Assembly: GCA_017476085.1 (NCBI GenBank)
Contig: JAFVEJ010000264.1
Span: 1 to 11,891, forward strand
DNA from: Alphaproteobacteria bacterium
Lineage (GTDB): Bacteria > Pseudomonadota > Alphaproteobacteria > RF32 > CAG-977
Direction: 5' to 3'
DNA length: 11,891 nt
Part shown: piece after piece, positions 5,815 through 11,891 of the stretch
Position numbering within the stretch: the first letter of the stretch is position 1
Layout of the letters: each line of letters begins with the position of its first letter
Position numbers and translations under genes: made by a program
The notes under the pieces: model-generated
Seen by the model: only the letters and a program-made list of their open reading frames with translations
What the model was told of the DNA's origin: nothing
Database searches by the model: none

Positions 5815-5900
5815 GAACGGGAGGTTCCGTCTATGTCCAAGGCCCTTGACCTAAAAGACGGGAAAACGGTTTTCAATGCGTTTCCAAGATCGTCCCGTTC
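5815..5900 (+). promoter_or_regulatory. Candidate alternative-pairing leader of the sugar operon
   Basis: GAACGGGA (5815-5822) is exactly complementary to TCCCGTTC (5893-5900). GACGGGA (5857-5863) can pair with the same 3' arm (one G-U). The 3' arm is followed by a pyrimidine-rich run (5901-5914). Two mutually exclusive pairings ending in a T-rich tract resemble an attenuator, and the first arm also overlaps the ribosome binding site of the 34-codon ORF. An 8-bp match is not rare, so this is only a suggestion. Confidence 0.25.
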
Positions 5901-5937
5901 GCTTTTCTTTTTTCAGGGAAAAAACTATGACAGATAA
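5833..5937 (+). CDS. Candidate leader peptide (34 aa) overlapping the sugar aminotransferase start
   Basis: ATG 5833 follows a strong GGGAGG ribosome binding site (5819-5824) with 8-nt spacing. It opens 34 codons ending at TAA 5935-5937, which overlaps the first 11 bases of the aminotransferase gene in another frame. The peptide begins MSKALDLKDGKTVFNAF, then has a basic serine-rich patch and three consecutive Phe near residues 25-27 (RSSRSLFFFQG). The layout, a well-translated short ORF stopping just past the next start, is typical of translational coupling or attenuation by a leader peptide. It is not similar to any family I know. It could instead be a remnant of a longer gene. Codon use is ordinary for the region. 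Confidence 0.45.
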   Translation: MSKALDLKDGKTVFNAFPRSSRSLFFFQGKNYDR

Positions 5938-7006
5938 AATTTTTGTTACACGTCCTTTTTTGCCGCCCGTTGAAGAATACCTGGCGTATGTTAAAAAAAT
6001 CTATGAAACGGGCATTCTGACGGGACAGGCCGTTTCCGGTCCATTGGGTCAGGAATTGGAACGTCGTCTGTCATCGTTTTTGAAGGTAGAAAATTTTCAA
6101 ATCGTCACCAATGGCACGATTGCTCTGCAATTTGCTTTAAAGGCTTTGGGCATCGAAAGCGGCGAAGTGATTACAACTCCGTTTACCTATGTGGCGACAA
6201 CATCCAGTATTTTATGGGAACGGTGCAAGCCTGTTTTTGTTGATATTGAGCCGGATAATTTTACGCTTGATCCGGCAAAGATTGAAGCGGCGATCACCAC
6301 TGAAACAAAAGCGATCATGCCGGTTCACGTCTTCGGTTATGCCTGCGATGTTGAAACCATTCAGAAAATCGCCGACAAGCACGGTCTGAAAGTCATTTAC
6401 GACGCGGCGCACGCATTCGGTTCGATTTACAAGGGAAAATCGCTGACTTCTTACGGCGACGTGTCGACCTTGTCTTTTCAGGCGACAAAGATTTTCCACA
6501 CGGCGGAAGGCGGCGCCTGCATCTGCAGGAACAGAGCCGTGCACGAACGGTTGGATCAGGCAAAGCATTTCGGATTGAACGGAACGGAGCACGTTTGCTT
6601 GGGCATTAACGGCAAGCAGGAAGAATTTAACGCCGCGCTCGGACTGGCGGTCTTTGACCATATCAACGAGATTTTTGAAGCCCGCAAACACATTTGTGCC
6701 GTTTATGACGAACTTCTGAAAGGTAAAGTGCAACGTCCGAAACCGCAGAAAGATTTGATTTTCAATCATGCGTACTATCCGATTCTGTTTGAAAACGAAA
6801 AAGAATTGCTGGCGGCATTCGACCGTTGGAACAAAGCCGATATTTTCCCGCGCCGTTATTTCCATCCCAGTTTGACCGAACTGCCGTACCTGACGGAAAA
6901 ATTCGATTGCCCCGTCAGCAAAGACGTTTCTTCCCGTATCGTTTCCATGCCGCTGTATGTCGGCATGACCGATGATGATGTCGAACGGGTTTGCAAAGAA
7001 ATTTAA
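5927..7006 (+). CDS. DegT/DnrJ/EryC1-family sugar aminotransferase
   Basis: This 359-residue PLP enzyme has the full layout of nucleotide-sugar aminotransferases. It shows an N-terminal 'TRPFLPPVEEY', the cofactor phosphate loop 'TNGTIALQFAL' (61-71), 'TTPFTYVATTSSI' (83-95), 'YDAAHAFG' with Asp159 that contacts the pyridine nitrogen, and 'QATKIFHTAEGG' with Lys188, the Schiff-base lysine. The C-terminal part has the substrate-loop 'RRYFHPSL' typical of the family. It transfers an amino group, usually from glutamate, to a keto group of an NDP-(deoxy)hexose. With a 2,3-dehydratase and a Gfo/Idh reductase next door, the substrate is probably a dTDP-2,6-dideoxy-4-keto or 3-keto sugar; C-3 versus C-4 cannot be told from sequence alone. 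The start at 5927 has AGGGA 7 nt upstream and fits family N-termini; the earlier in-frame ATG at 5876 gives a non-homologous extension. It is the first gene of a six-gene operon. Confidence 0.9.
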   Translation: MTDKIFVTRPFLPPVEEYLAYVKKIYETGILTGQAVSGPLGQELERRLSSFLKVENFQIVTNGTIALQFALKALGIESGEVITTPFTYVATTSSILWERCKPVFVDIEPDNFTLDPAKIEAAITTETKAIMPVHVFGYACDVETIQKIADKHGLKVIYDAAHAFGSIYKGKSLTSYGDVSTLSFQATKIFHTAEGGACICRNRAVHERLDQAKHFGLNGTEHVCLGINGKQEEFNAALGLAVFDHINEIFEARKHICAVYDELLKGKVQRPKPQKDLIFNHAYYPILFENEKELLAAFDRWNKADIFPRRYFHPSLTELPYLTEKFDCPVSKDVSSRIVSMPLYVGMTDDDVERVCKEI

Positions 7007-7020
7007 GGAGCCTTTTTCTG

Positions 7021-8409
7021 ATGTTGTCCGTTGCCGAAAAAGTGCTTGATTCGTGGAACAAAGATGAAAGTTCTCTTTGTTCTATGGACAATGTTTTTGC
7101 ATGGATAAACGAAATCAACAAAAACACGCGCGTCAAAATAGAGGAAATCCCGTTTTCAAAAGGGAATTTCTGGTTCTACGACAAAAACAAAGGCGAAATT
7201 CTGAACAAGAAAAACAAGTTTTTTTCCGTCAGAGGCCTTTGTTGCCGGATTGATAATACCCCCGCAACGCGACAGCCGATTATTTTTCAGGATGAAATCG
7301 GATTTTTAGGCATTATCGTCAAAGAAATTGACGGTGTTTTGCATTTTCTGATGCAGGCGAAAATCGAACCGGGAAACGTGAACGGTGTTCAGGTATCTCC
7401 GACCATTCAGGCAACCAGAAGCAATTTCACCCGCGTTCATGGCGGGGAAATGCCGCTTTATTTTGACTGGTTTAAGGACTCAAAAAAACACGGAACGGTT
7501 CTTTACGATCAAATTCAATCGGAACAGGGCAGCCGATTTTTCGGTAAAAGAAATCGCAATATCATTTTACTGACGAAAGAAAATGTTCCCGTTCATCCGA
7601 ATTATAAGTGGATGACGTTGGGACAAATCAAAAAACTGATGAAGATCGATAATCTGGTCAATATGGACGCTCGTACGGTTTTATCGGGCCTGCTGACGGT
7701 TTTCAACGGTTTGAACGGGGAAAATATGGAAAATCTTTTCCGCGATAACGCTTTTTTCCGTTCCGTTTTCCAAAAAGACCGCGAATTAACCAAAACGGCT
7801 TTTTCCATGCTGAACAACTACAAAATGTATAAAGACGTTTTGAAAGAATTTATTTCTTTGGAAACGTTGCCGGATTGGATCGTGGACGACAACGGCATCA
7901 CATCAACCAAACGAGCGGATTTCGATGTCAGGTACTACGCGATCGAAATCGAAGGTCGGGAAACACAGATATGGACGCAGCCGTTGTTTAAAGCCAAAAG
8001 CAAGGCGTTGTTCGTGTTGTTTACCTGCGTTGATGACGGTGTGCGGAAATATTTGATTTCCTTGCGTCCCGAAATAGGATGCTTCGACAAAGTCGAATTC
8101 GGTCCGAGCATTCAAATCGCCAACAGCGCCGATTATGACGGCGATGACGCCGCTTACAGACTGTTTTGCGAAAAGGATAAAGACAAACATTTCCTGATCG
8201 ATGTTGTCTTGTCCGAAGAAGGCGGACGTTTTTATCACGAACAGAACAGAAATGTCGTTGCCGAAATCGAAAAAGACGAACTGCCGCTTTCGGACGATTC
8301 TTTGTGGGTTGATTATGCAACACTCAACGCGTTGATATCAAACAATAATTTGTTGAACATTCAGCTGCGCAATCTGCTTTCGCTGCTGGATTGGCCGGAG
8401 GAGAAATAA
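7021..8409 (+). CDS. NDP-hexose 2,3-dehydratase (EvaA/TylX3/KijB family)
   Basis: This 462-residue protein matches the family length (about 460-480) and its internal duplication. Repeat 1 (about 67-140) has 'TRQPIIFQDEIGFLGIIV', 'HFLMQAKIEPGN', 'VQVSPTIQATRSNFTRVHGG'. Repeat 2 (about 304-366) echoes it with 'QIWTQPLF', 'KYLISLRPEIG', 'EFGPSIQIANSADY'. Family members such as EvaA and TylX3 remove the C-2 hydroxyl of dTDP-4-keto-6-deoxyglucose to give the 3,4-diketo-2,6-dideoxy sugar, the committed step to 2-deoxy sugars. These are best known from actinomycete antibiotic pathways. The enzyme is cytoplasmic and works with a following ketoreductase, here the Gfo/Idh gene 3 nt downstream. The start at 7021 has AAGGAG (7005-7010) beginning in the previous stop codon (TAAGGAG). 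Codon usage is like that of its neighbours. Confidence 0.88.
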   Translation: MLSVAEKVLDSWNKDESSLCSMDNVFAWINEINKNTRVKIEEIPFSKGNFWFYDKNKGEILNKKNKFFSVRGLCCRIDNTPATRQPIIFQDEIGFLGIIVKEIDGVLHFLMQAKIEPGNVNGVQVSPTIQATRSNFTRVHGGEMPLYFDWFKDSKKHGTVLYDQIQSEQGSRFFGKRNRNIILLTKENVPVHPNYKWMTLGQIKKLMKIDNLVNMDARTVLSGLLTVFNGLNGENMENLFRDNAFFRSVFQKDRELTKTAFSMLNNYKMYKDVLKEFISLETLPDWIVDDNGITSTKRADFDVRYYAIEIEGRETQIWTQPLFKAKSKALFVLFTCVDDGVRKYLISLRPEIGCFDKVEFGPSIQIANSADYDGDDAAYRLFCEKDKDKHFLIDVVLSEEGGRFYHEQNRNVVAEIEKDELPLSDDSLWVDYATLNALISNNNLLNIQLRNLLSLLDWPEEK

Positions 8410-8412
8410 ATC

Positions 8413-9435
8413 GTGCGCATCGGAATAATTTGTCCTTCGGAAATAGCTTTCAGACGTTTTCTGCCGGCTTTGAAAAAGATGGATTTTGATTATGTCGGCG
8501 TTGCTTACGCTACAGCGGAAGAGTGGTTTGGGAAAGACGTTAATGACGCTTCTTCCGCCGTTATCGACAACGAACGCAAGAAAGCGGAAAGTTTCAAGGA
8601 AACATACGGCGGAAAAGTTTTCAATGGTTATGATACTTTGCTGGCTTCCGGTGAAATCGACGCCGTCTATCTGCCGTTACCGCCCGCCCTGCATTACAAA
8701 TGGGCAAAACGTGCTTTGGAACGCGGACTGCATGTTCTGGTTGAAAAGCCGTCAACGGCTTCTTTGGCGGATACTGAGGAACTGGTGCGGTTGGCAAAGG
8801 AAAAAGGGCGGGCTCTGCACGAAAATTATATGTTTGTTTTTCATTCGCAGATTGAAACGATAAATGAAGTCGTTCGAAGCGGAGCCATAGGCGAAGTCCG
8901 TTTGTTCCGTATCGATTTTGGTTTCCCCGACCGCGGCAAAAACGATTTCAGATACAACAAAGCGTTAGGCGGCGGCGCGTTGTTAGATTGCGGCGGTTAT
9001 ACGTTTAAATACGCAAACCTGTTGTTGGGCGGAAACGCCGAAGTAAAAACGGCGAACGTGCTTTACACGGATAAATACGATGTTGAAATCGCGGGATCGG
9101 CAACGTTGCAAAACAGCAAAGGGCAGGTTGCGCAGGTTTCCTTCGGGATGGATAACGATTACCGTTGCTCGGTTGAAATATGGGGCAGTCTGGGCACCTT
9201 GCGCAGCGGAAGGATTTTAACTGCGCCGGAAGGTTTCGTTCCTTCCTATGAGATCAGCAAAAACGGAAAGACGGAACACTTTGAAATGCAGGCGGACGAT
9301 GCTTTTTATAAGTCTATTTGCCGCTTTGAAAACTGTGTTGAAAACAAAGAAACGCGGTTGAAAAACTATGCCGCCATCGTCAAACAGGCCGCTTTGGTCG
9401 AAGATTTTAAAAAGAAAACGGAAAGGATACTTTAA
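8413..9435 (+). CDS. Gfo/Idh/MocA-family oxidoreductase, likely NDP-sugar 3-ketoreductase
   Basis: This 340-residue protein has a Rossmann N-terminus starting MRIGIICPSEIAFRRFLPAL; here the usual GxGxxG is replaced by the G-x-x-x-x-S-x-I-A form seen in several sugar reductases. It continues with 'IDAVYLPLPPALHYKWAKRAL' and the family's 'EKP' motif at 111-113 (catalytic Lys112). The C-terminal alpha/beta domain begins with the 'VVRSGAIGEVRLFRIDFGF' strand and has 'GGGALLDCGGY', which lines the active site. Family members such as KijD10 reduce C-3 of dTDP-3,4-diketo-2,6-dideoxyglucose straight after a 2,3-dehydratase, and the adjacent 2,3-dehydratase gene supports that role here. The start is GTG 8413, with GGAGGAG 9 nt upstream in the end of the preceding gene. 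Cofactor (NADPH or NADH) is not inferable from what I see. Confident for family, moderate for reaction. Confidence 0.85.
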   Translation: MRIGIICPSEIAFRRFLPALKKMDFDYVGVAYATAEEWFGKDVNDASSAVIDNERKKAESFKETYGGKVFNGYDTLLASGEIDAVYLPLPPALHYKWAKRALERGLHVLVEKPSTASLADTEELVRLAKEKGRALHENYMFVFHSQIETINEVVRSGAIGEVRLFRIDFGFPDRGKNDFRYNKALGGGALLDCGGYTFKYANLLLGGNAEVKTANVLYTDKYDVEIAGSATLQNSKGQVAQVSFGMDNDYRCSVEIWGSLGTLRSGRILTAPEGFVPSYEISKNGKTEHFEMQADDAFYKSICRFENCVENKETRLKNYAAIVKQAALVEDFKKKTERIL

Positions 9436-9436
9436 A

Positions 9437-9661
9437 ATGTCAGATGAGGTTGCCGCTGTTTTTTCAGCTTTATTCGGTCGCGAAATTTCCCCCGATTCCG
9501 ATTTTTCAATGGAAACGGAACAGGAATGGGATTCAATGAAGCATATCGAAATCATTATGACTTTGGAAGAAGAGCTGGGCGTTTCTTTTGATGCGGCTGA
9601 TATTCCTCAGTTGACTTCAATGCAAAAAATCATCCGGAAAGTAGAGGAGCTGAAAGGCTGA
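9437..9661 (+). CDS. Acyl carrier protein, dedicated
   Basis: This 74-residue acidic protein has the carrier-protein fold pattern and the modification motif EWDSMKHIEI. Ser33 is the expected phosphopantetheine attachment site. The helix after it, 'IEIIMTLEEELGVSF', is typical of acyl carrier proteins. It starts one base after the Gfo/Idh stop, with AAAGGA 9 nt upstream, and its stop overlaps the FkbH-like start (TGATG). Its role is to tether an acyl group as a thioester for the neighbouring FkbH-like and MaoC-like proteins; it is not the fatty-acid ACP, whose gene normally sits beside fabD/fabF. The acyl group it carries is unknown. Confidence 0.93.
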   Translation: MSDEVAAVFSALFGREISPDSDFSMETEQEWDSMKHIEIIMTLEEELGVSFDAADIPQLTSMQKIIRKVEELKG

Positions 9662-11226
9662 TGTGCGACGCTCTGTTTGCTTTTCCTCTGAACCGGCTGA
9701 ATTTATTGAAACTGCCGGAACAAAAAGCGGAAAGAAAAATAAAAATCGCCGTTTACCGCAATCATTCCTTTGAAATGACGGCGGGCATTCTGAATGTTTT
9801 TCTGCGTTTTTCCGGTCTGGAAGCTTCTTTTGATTACAGCGATTATGACGATAGTCTGAATTTCCGGACGATCGAGGCCGATCTGCATTTGATTTGGGTG
9901 GATATCGAACGTTACAAAACATCGGATATCGCTGCGTTTTTAAAGGAGCGGGCCGAAACGCTTTCGGCAAAAACGCAAAAGCCCGTTTTGCTGGCTTATA
10001 CGGGGCGTTCGGTCGATTTATCATTAACGGCGGCGGATTGTTTTTCTTTTCGTGTTGACGACTGGTTGGCGGAACTGGGCGATCAGGCGTATGACGAAGC
10101 GAAAGAGGCTTATTCGGGAACGCGTCTGTCCAACAAAGCCGTTTTGGAAGCCGCCCGCGTTCTGGGATTAAAGTATATTCCCGCCATTTTCAAAACGCCG
10201 CTGAAAGCCGTCGTTCTGGATCTGGACAACACGCTTTATAAAGGGATTTTGGGGGAAGACGGCGTTGACGCTCTTATTCCGGATAACGCTTTGCAAAGCG
10301 AAATCAAGAAATTGAAAAAAGACGGTTTTTTCATCTGCCTTTGTTCGAAAAACGAAGAAGAGGATGTCCGGAAAATGTTTGAAAAAAGAACGGATTTTGT
10401 CCTGAAGATGGAGGATTTTACGGCCGTTCAGATTAACTGGCAATCCAAAGCCGACAATATCTTAAAACTGGCCAAAACGCTGAATATCGGAACGGATGCG
10501 ATGCTGTTTATCGACGACAATCCGGCGGAAATCGAAAACGTACGTCCGACCGGCGTCAAAACGCTTTTGGCAAAAGAAAACATCGCCCGTGTCGTTTCAT
10601 ATTATCCGGGGCTGATGAAACTGCGTTCTTCCGCCGAAGACGCTTTACGGACGAAAGACGTTCAGGCAAACGCCGCGCGCATGGAACTGGCCAAAACGCT
10701 TTCCCGTGAAGAGTATTTTCAGAAACTCGGCATCAAACTGGTTTATTCCGTCAACGACGAAACGCAAATCCCCCGCGTGGCGGAACTGTTCGGGAAAACG
10801 AATCAGTTCATTTTAAGCTATAAGCGCTACAAGGAAACGGATGTTCGTTCGTTTATGCGGGACAGCGGCAAATGCGTCATCACGATTCATATGTCGGATT
10901 CCCTGTCGGACAGCGGTATTATCGTCATTCTGGCGGCGCATGCGGAAAACGGCGTTCTGACGGCTGACGAGCTGACGGTTTCCTGTCGGGCGTTGGGCAG
11001 AAATTTGGAAGACGTGATGCTGCCGGAATTGTTCCGTCTGGCTCAAAACCGTCTGCATGCGAAAAAACAAATGGAAATTCCCTATCTGAAAGGTGAACGC
11101 AACATGCCGGCTTTGAAATGGCTGGCGGCGCTGACAGGAACGGAAACCGGCGAACGGGGAACGGCCGTCTATGAAATACCGGAAAAAATCGATTTGAGCG
11201 GTCTGACCGTCGAGGTGCGTGAATGA
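9661..11226 (+). CDS. FkbH-like HAD-IIIC/acyl-loading protein
   Basis: This 521-residue protein has three parts. The first (about 1-175) is an N-terminal segment with the 'IAVYRNHSFEM' and 'DLHLIWVDIERY' strands found before the HAD domain in long FkbH-like proteins. The second is the HAD-IIIC domain, with motif I DLDNT (Asp187, Asp189), 'LCSKN' with Ser229, Lys263 and the FIDDNP motif (Asp285-Asp286). The third is a C-terminal GNAT-like region (about 345-490) with the FkbH signature 'LFGKTNQFILSYKRY' and 'SCRALGRNLEDVMLPELF'. Characterised relatives dephosphorylate 1,3-bisphosphoglycerate and load the glyceryl group on a carrier protein. The ACP immediately upstream (overlap of one base) fits that. 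The natural substrate here could be glycerate or another phosphorylated acyl precursor. The stop overlaps the next start by 4 bases (ATGA). All HAD catalytic residues look intact, so it should be active. Confidence 0.88.
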   Translation: MCDALFAFPLNRLNLLKLPEQKAERKIKIAVYRNHSFEMTAGILNVFLRFSGLEASFDYSDYDDSLNFRTIEADLHLIWVDIERYKTSDIAAFLKERAETLSAKTQKPVLLAYTGRSVDLSLTAADCFSFRVDDWLAELGDQAYDEAKEAYSGTRLSNKAVLEAARVLGLKYIPAIFKTPLKAVVLDLDNTLYKGILGEDGVDALIPDNALQSEIKKLKKDGFFICLCSKNEEEDVRKMFEKRTDFVLKMEDFTAVQINWQSKADNILKLAKTLNIGTDAMLFIDDNPAEIENVRPTGVKTLLAKENIARVVSYYPGLMKLRSSAEDALRTKDVQANAARMELAKTLSREEYFQKLGIKLVYSVNDETQIPRVAELFGKTNQFILSYKRYKETDVRSFMRDSGKCVITIHMSDSLSDSGIIVILAAHAENGVLTADELTVSCRALGRNLEDVMLPELFRLAQNRLHAKKQMEIPYLKGERNMPALKWLAALTGTETGERGTAVYEIPEKIDLSGLTVEVRE

Positions 11227-11891
11227 GTAAGATTTTTGCCGTTTCCGCCGAACGTCAGCAGCAATTTGCCGAATTGGCCGGCGATTTCAACCCGCTGCAT
11301 ACAAACGAGCTGTATGCCCGAAAAACATTATTCGGAAAACAAGTCGTTCACGGGATACATCAGCTGTTGTTTTTATTGGAAAAAGCCGCGGATAAAATCA
11401 ATGCGCCGTTTTCGGTTGCTCAAATCAAAGCGGATTTCAGTAATGCGCTTGGCGTAAACGAACCTTTCACGATTGATGTTTCCGTCACGGAAAACAAAGG
11501 AACGGCGAAGCTTTGCACGACCGGCGGAACGCTTTGCACTTCGATTTCTTTTGATTTTGGTGTGAAAACCGCGGCGCAGGCCGTTCCGGATATGTCCTTT
11601 GCCGCTGCGGAACCTTTTGTTCCGGCGGAATATGACGTTTCCGGCTTAACGGAAACGATCGGCTGCGACAAAAAACTGATGAAAGAACTTGTCCCCGCGT
11701 TGTCGGAAAAGTGCGCGGAGTTTCCTCTGGGCGTCCTGTTGGCATCCACCCGCATCGTCGGCATGAAATATCCGGGGCTCCAATCGATTTACAACGGTTT
11801 GACGCTGACCTTTGAAAAAGAGGCCGGTTCCGTTCTGCGTTACGATGTGAAAAGGCACGCGGCGCTGAATGTCGTGACCGTTACGATCACG
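11223..11891 (+). CDS. MaoC-like hot-dog dehydratase (3' truncated by window edge)
   Basis: The frame runs open to the right edge for 223 codons without a stop. The ATG at 11223 overlaps the FkbH-like stop (ATGA), so translation is probably coupled. The first hot-dog domain (about 1-100) carries the hydratase-2 motif 'AGDFNPLHTNELYARKTLFG' with Asp21 and His26, followed by 'VVHGIHQLLFL'. These are the catalytic Asp/His and the central helix of MaoC enzymes. A second hot-dog-like part begins near residue 180 ('YPGLQSIYNGL', then 'LRYDVKRHAAL'), as in tandem-domain dehydratases. Members add or remove water at the C-2/C-3 bond of enoyl/3-hydroxyacyl thioesters. Beside an ACP and an FkbH-like loader the substrate is likely carrier-bound. 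The enzyme could tailor the acyl group destined for the amino sugar. Confidence 0.8.
   Translation, partial: MSKIFAVSAERQQQFAELAGDFNPLHTNELYARKTLFGKQVVHGIHQLLFLLEKAADKINAPFSVAQIKADFSNALGVNEPFTIDVSVTENKGTAKLCTTGGTLCTSISFDFGVKTAAQAVPDMSFAAAEPFVPAEYDVSGLTETIGCDKKLMKELVPALSEKCAEFPLGVLLASTRIVGMKYPGLQSIYNGLTLTFEKEAGSVLRYDVKRHAALNVVTVTIT

Noticed and set aside
5789..5815. GATG/CATC hairpin followed by a T-run after the second recombinase as a terminator
   Set aside because: The stem is only four pairs with a mismatch next to it, too weak to call.
5815..5900. The 8-bp inverted repeat as ends of an invertible promoter
   Set aside because: The arms do not extend beyond 8 bp, no good promoter lies between them in either orientation, and an 8-bp match has a fair chance of arising randomly in this span. 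An RNA-pairing role is equally possible.
6212..6865. Long minus-strand open frame inside the aminotransferase gene
   Set aside because: It lies wholly within a clear plus-strand coding gene, has low-complexity shadow-type composition and no family motif. It mirrors the codon bias of the real gene.
9617..10024. Minus-strand open frame opposite the ACP/FkbH-like junction
   Set aside because: It has no recognisable protein features and would overlap two well-supported genes.
1..11891. CRISPR arrays, tRNA or rRNA genes, insertion-sequence ends, toxin-antitoxin pairs
   Set aside because: No regularly spaced repeats, cloverleaf patterns, transposase genes with terminal repeats or recognisable toxin-antitoxin modules were seen on either strand.

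Overview
The window looks like chromosomal DNA of a Gram-negative bacterium, most likely an alphaproteobacterium of moderate to low GC. The main clues are two lipoprotein signal peptides, an LpoB-type outer-membrane activator of peptidoglycan synthesis, and an HU protein whose GRNPRTG...IPA..QPKFKAGK tail is typical of Alphaproteobacteria. The mix of a Bacteroides-Mpi-like serine recombinase and an unusual glycan operon would suit a host-associated (for example gut) lineage. That habitat is inference.

Layout. (1) 2-3139, plus strand: an envelope operon of four genes, namely the C-terminal part of a COG3014-like protein, an LPP20-like lipoprotein, a second secreted LPP20-family protein and an LpoB-like lipoprotein. 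It ends in a strong bidirectional terminator. (2) 3180-3557, minus strand: a small DUF5665-type membrane protein converging on that terminator. (3) 3763-4035, plus strand: an HU-family DNA-binding protein with its own terminator, preceded by an AT-rich region holding a dyad and a pair of near-identical direct repeats. (4) 4091-5926: a recombinase region. It holds an apparently intact Mpi-type serine recombinase, a 50-codon small ORF, and a second recombinase paralogue that keeps the fold and DNA-binding tail but has lost several catalytic residues. A 34-codon ORF with a strong ribosome binding site then runs into the start of the next operon. (5) 5927-11891, plus strand: six tightly packed genes (gaps of at most 14 nt, three of them touching or overlapping). 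These are a DegT-family sugar aminotransferase, an NDP-hexose 2,3-dehydratase, a Gfo/Idh/MocA oxidoreductase, an acyl carrier protein, an FkbH-like HAD/acyl-loading protein and a MaoC-like hot-dog dehydratase that runs off the right edge.

How the parts work together. Genes 1-3 of the last operon are the classic set for a 2,6-dideoxy amino sugar: C-2 deoxygenation, ketoreduction and transamination. Genes 4-6 look like a module that builds a hydroxyacyl or derived acyl group on a dedicated carrier protein. The economical reading is a surface glycan (O-antigen, capsule or glycosylated protein) bearing a rare N-acylated deoxyamino sugar. No glycosyltransferase, acyltransferase or RmlA/RmlB gene lies in the window, so the glycan, the nucleotide-sugar pool and the acyl transfer step must be encoded elsewhere or downstream. 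The recombinase pair directly upstream raises the possibility of phase-variable or recombinase-derived control, but I did not find a convincing invertible segment here.
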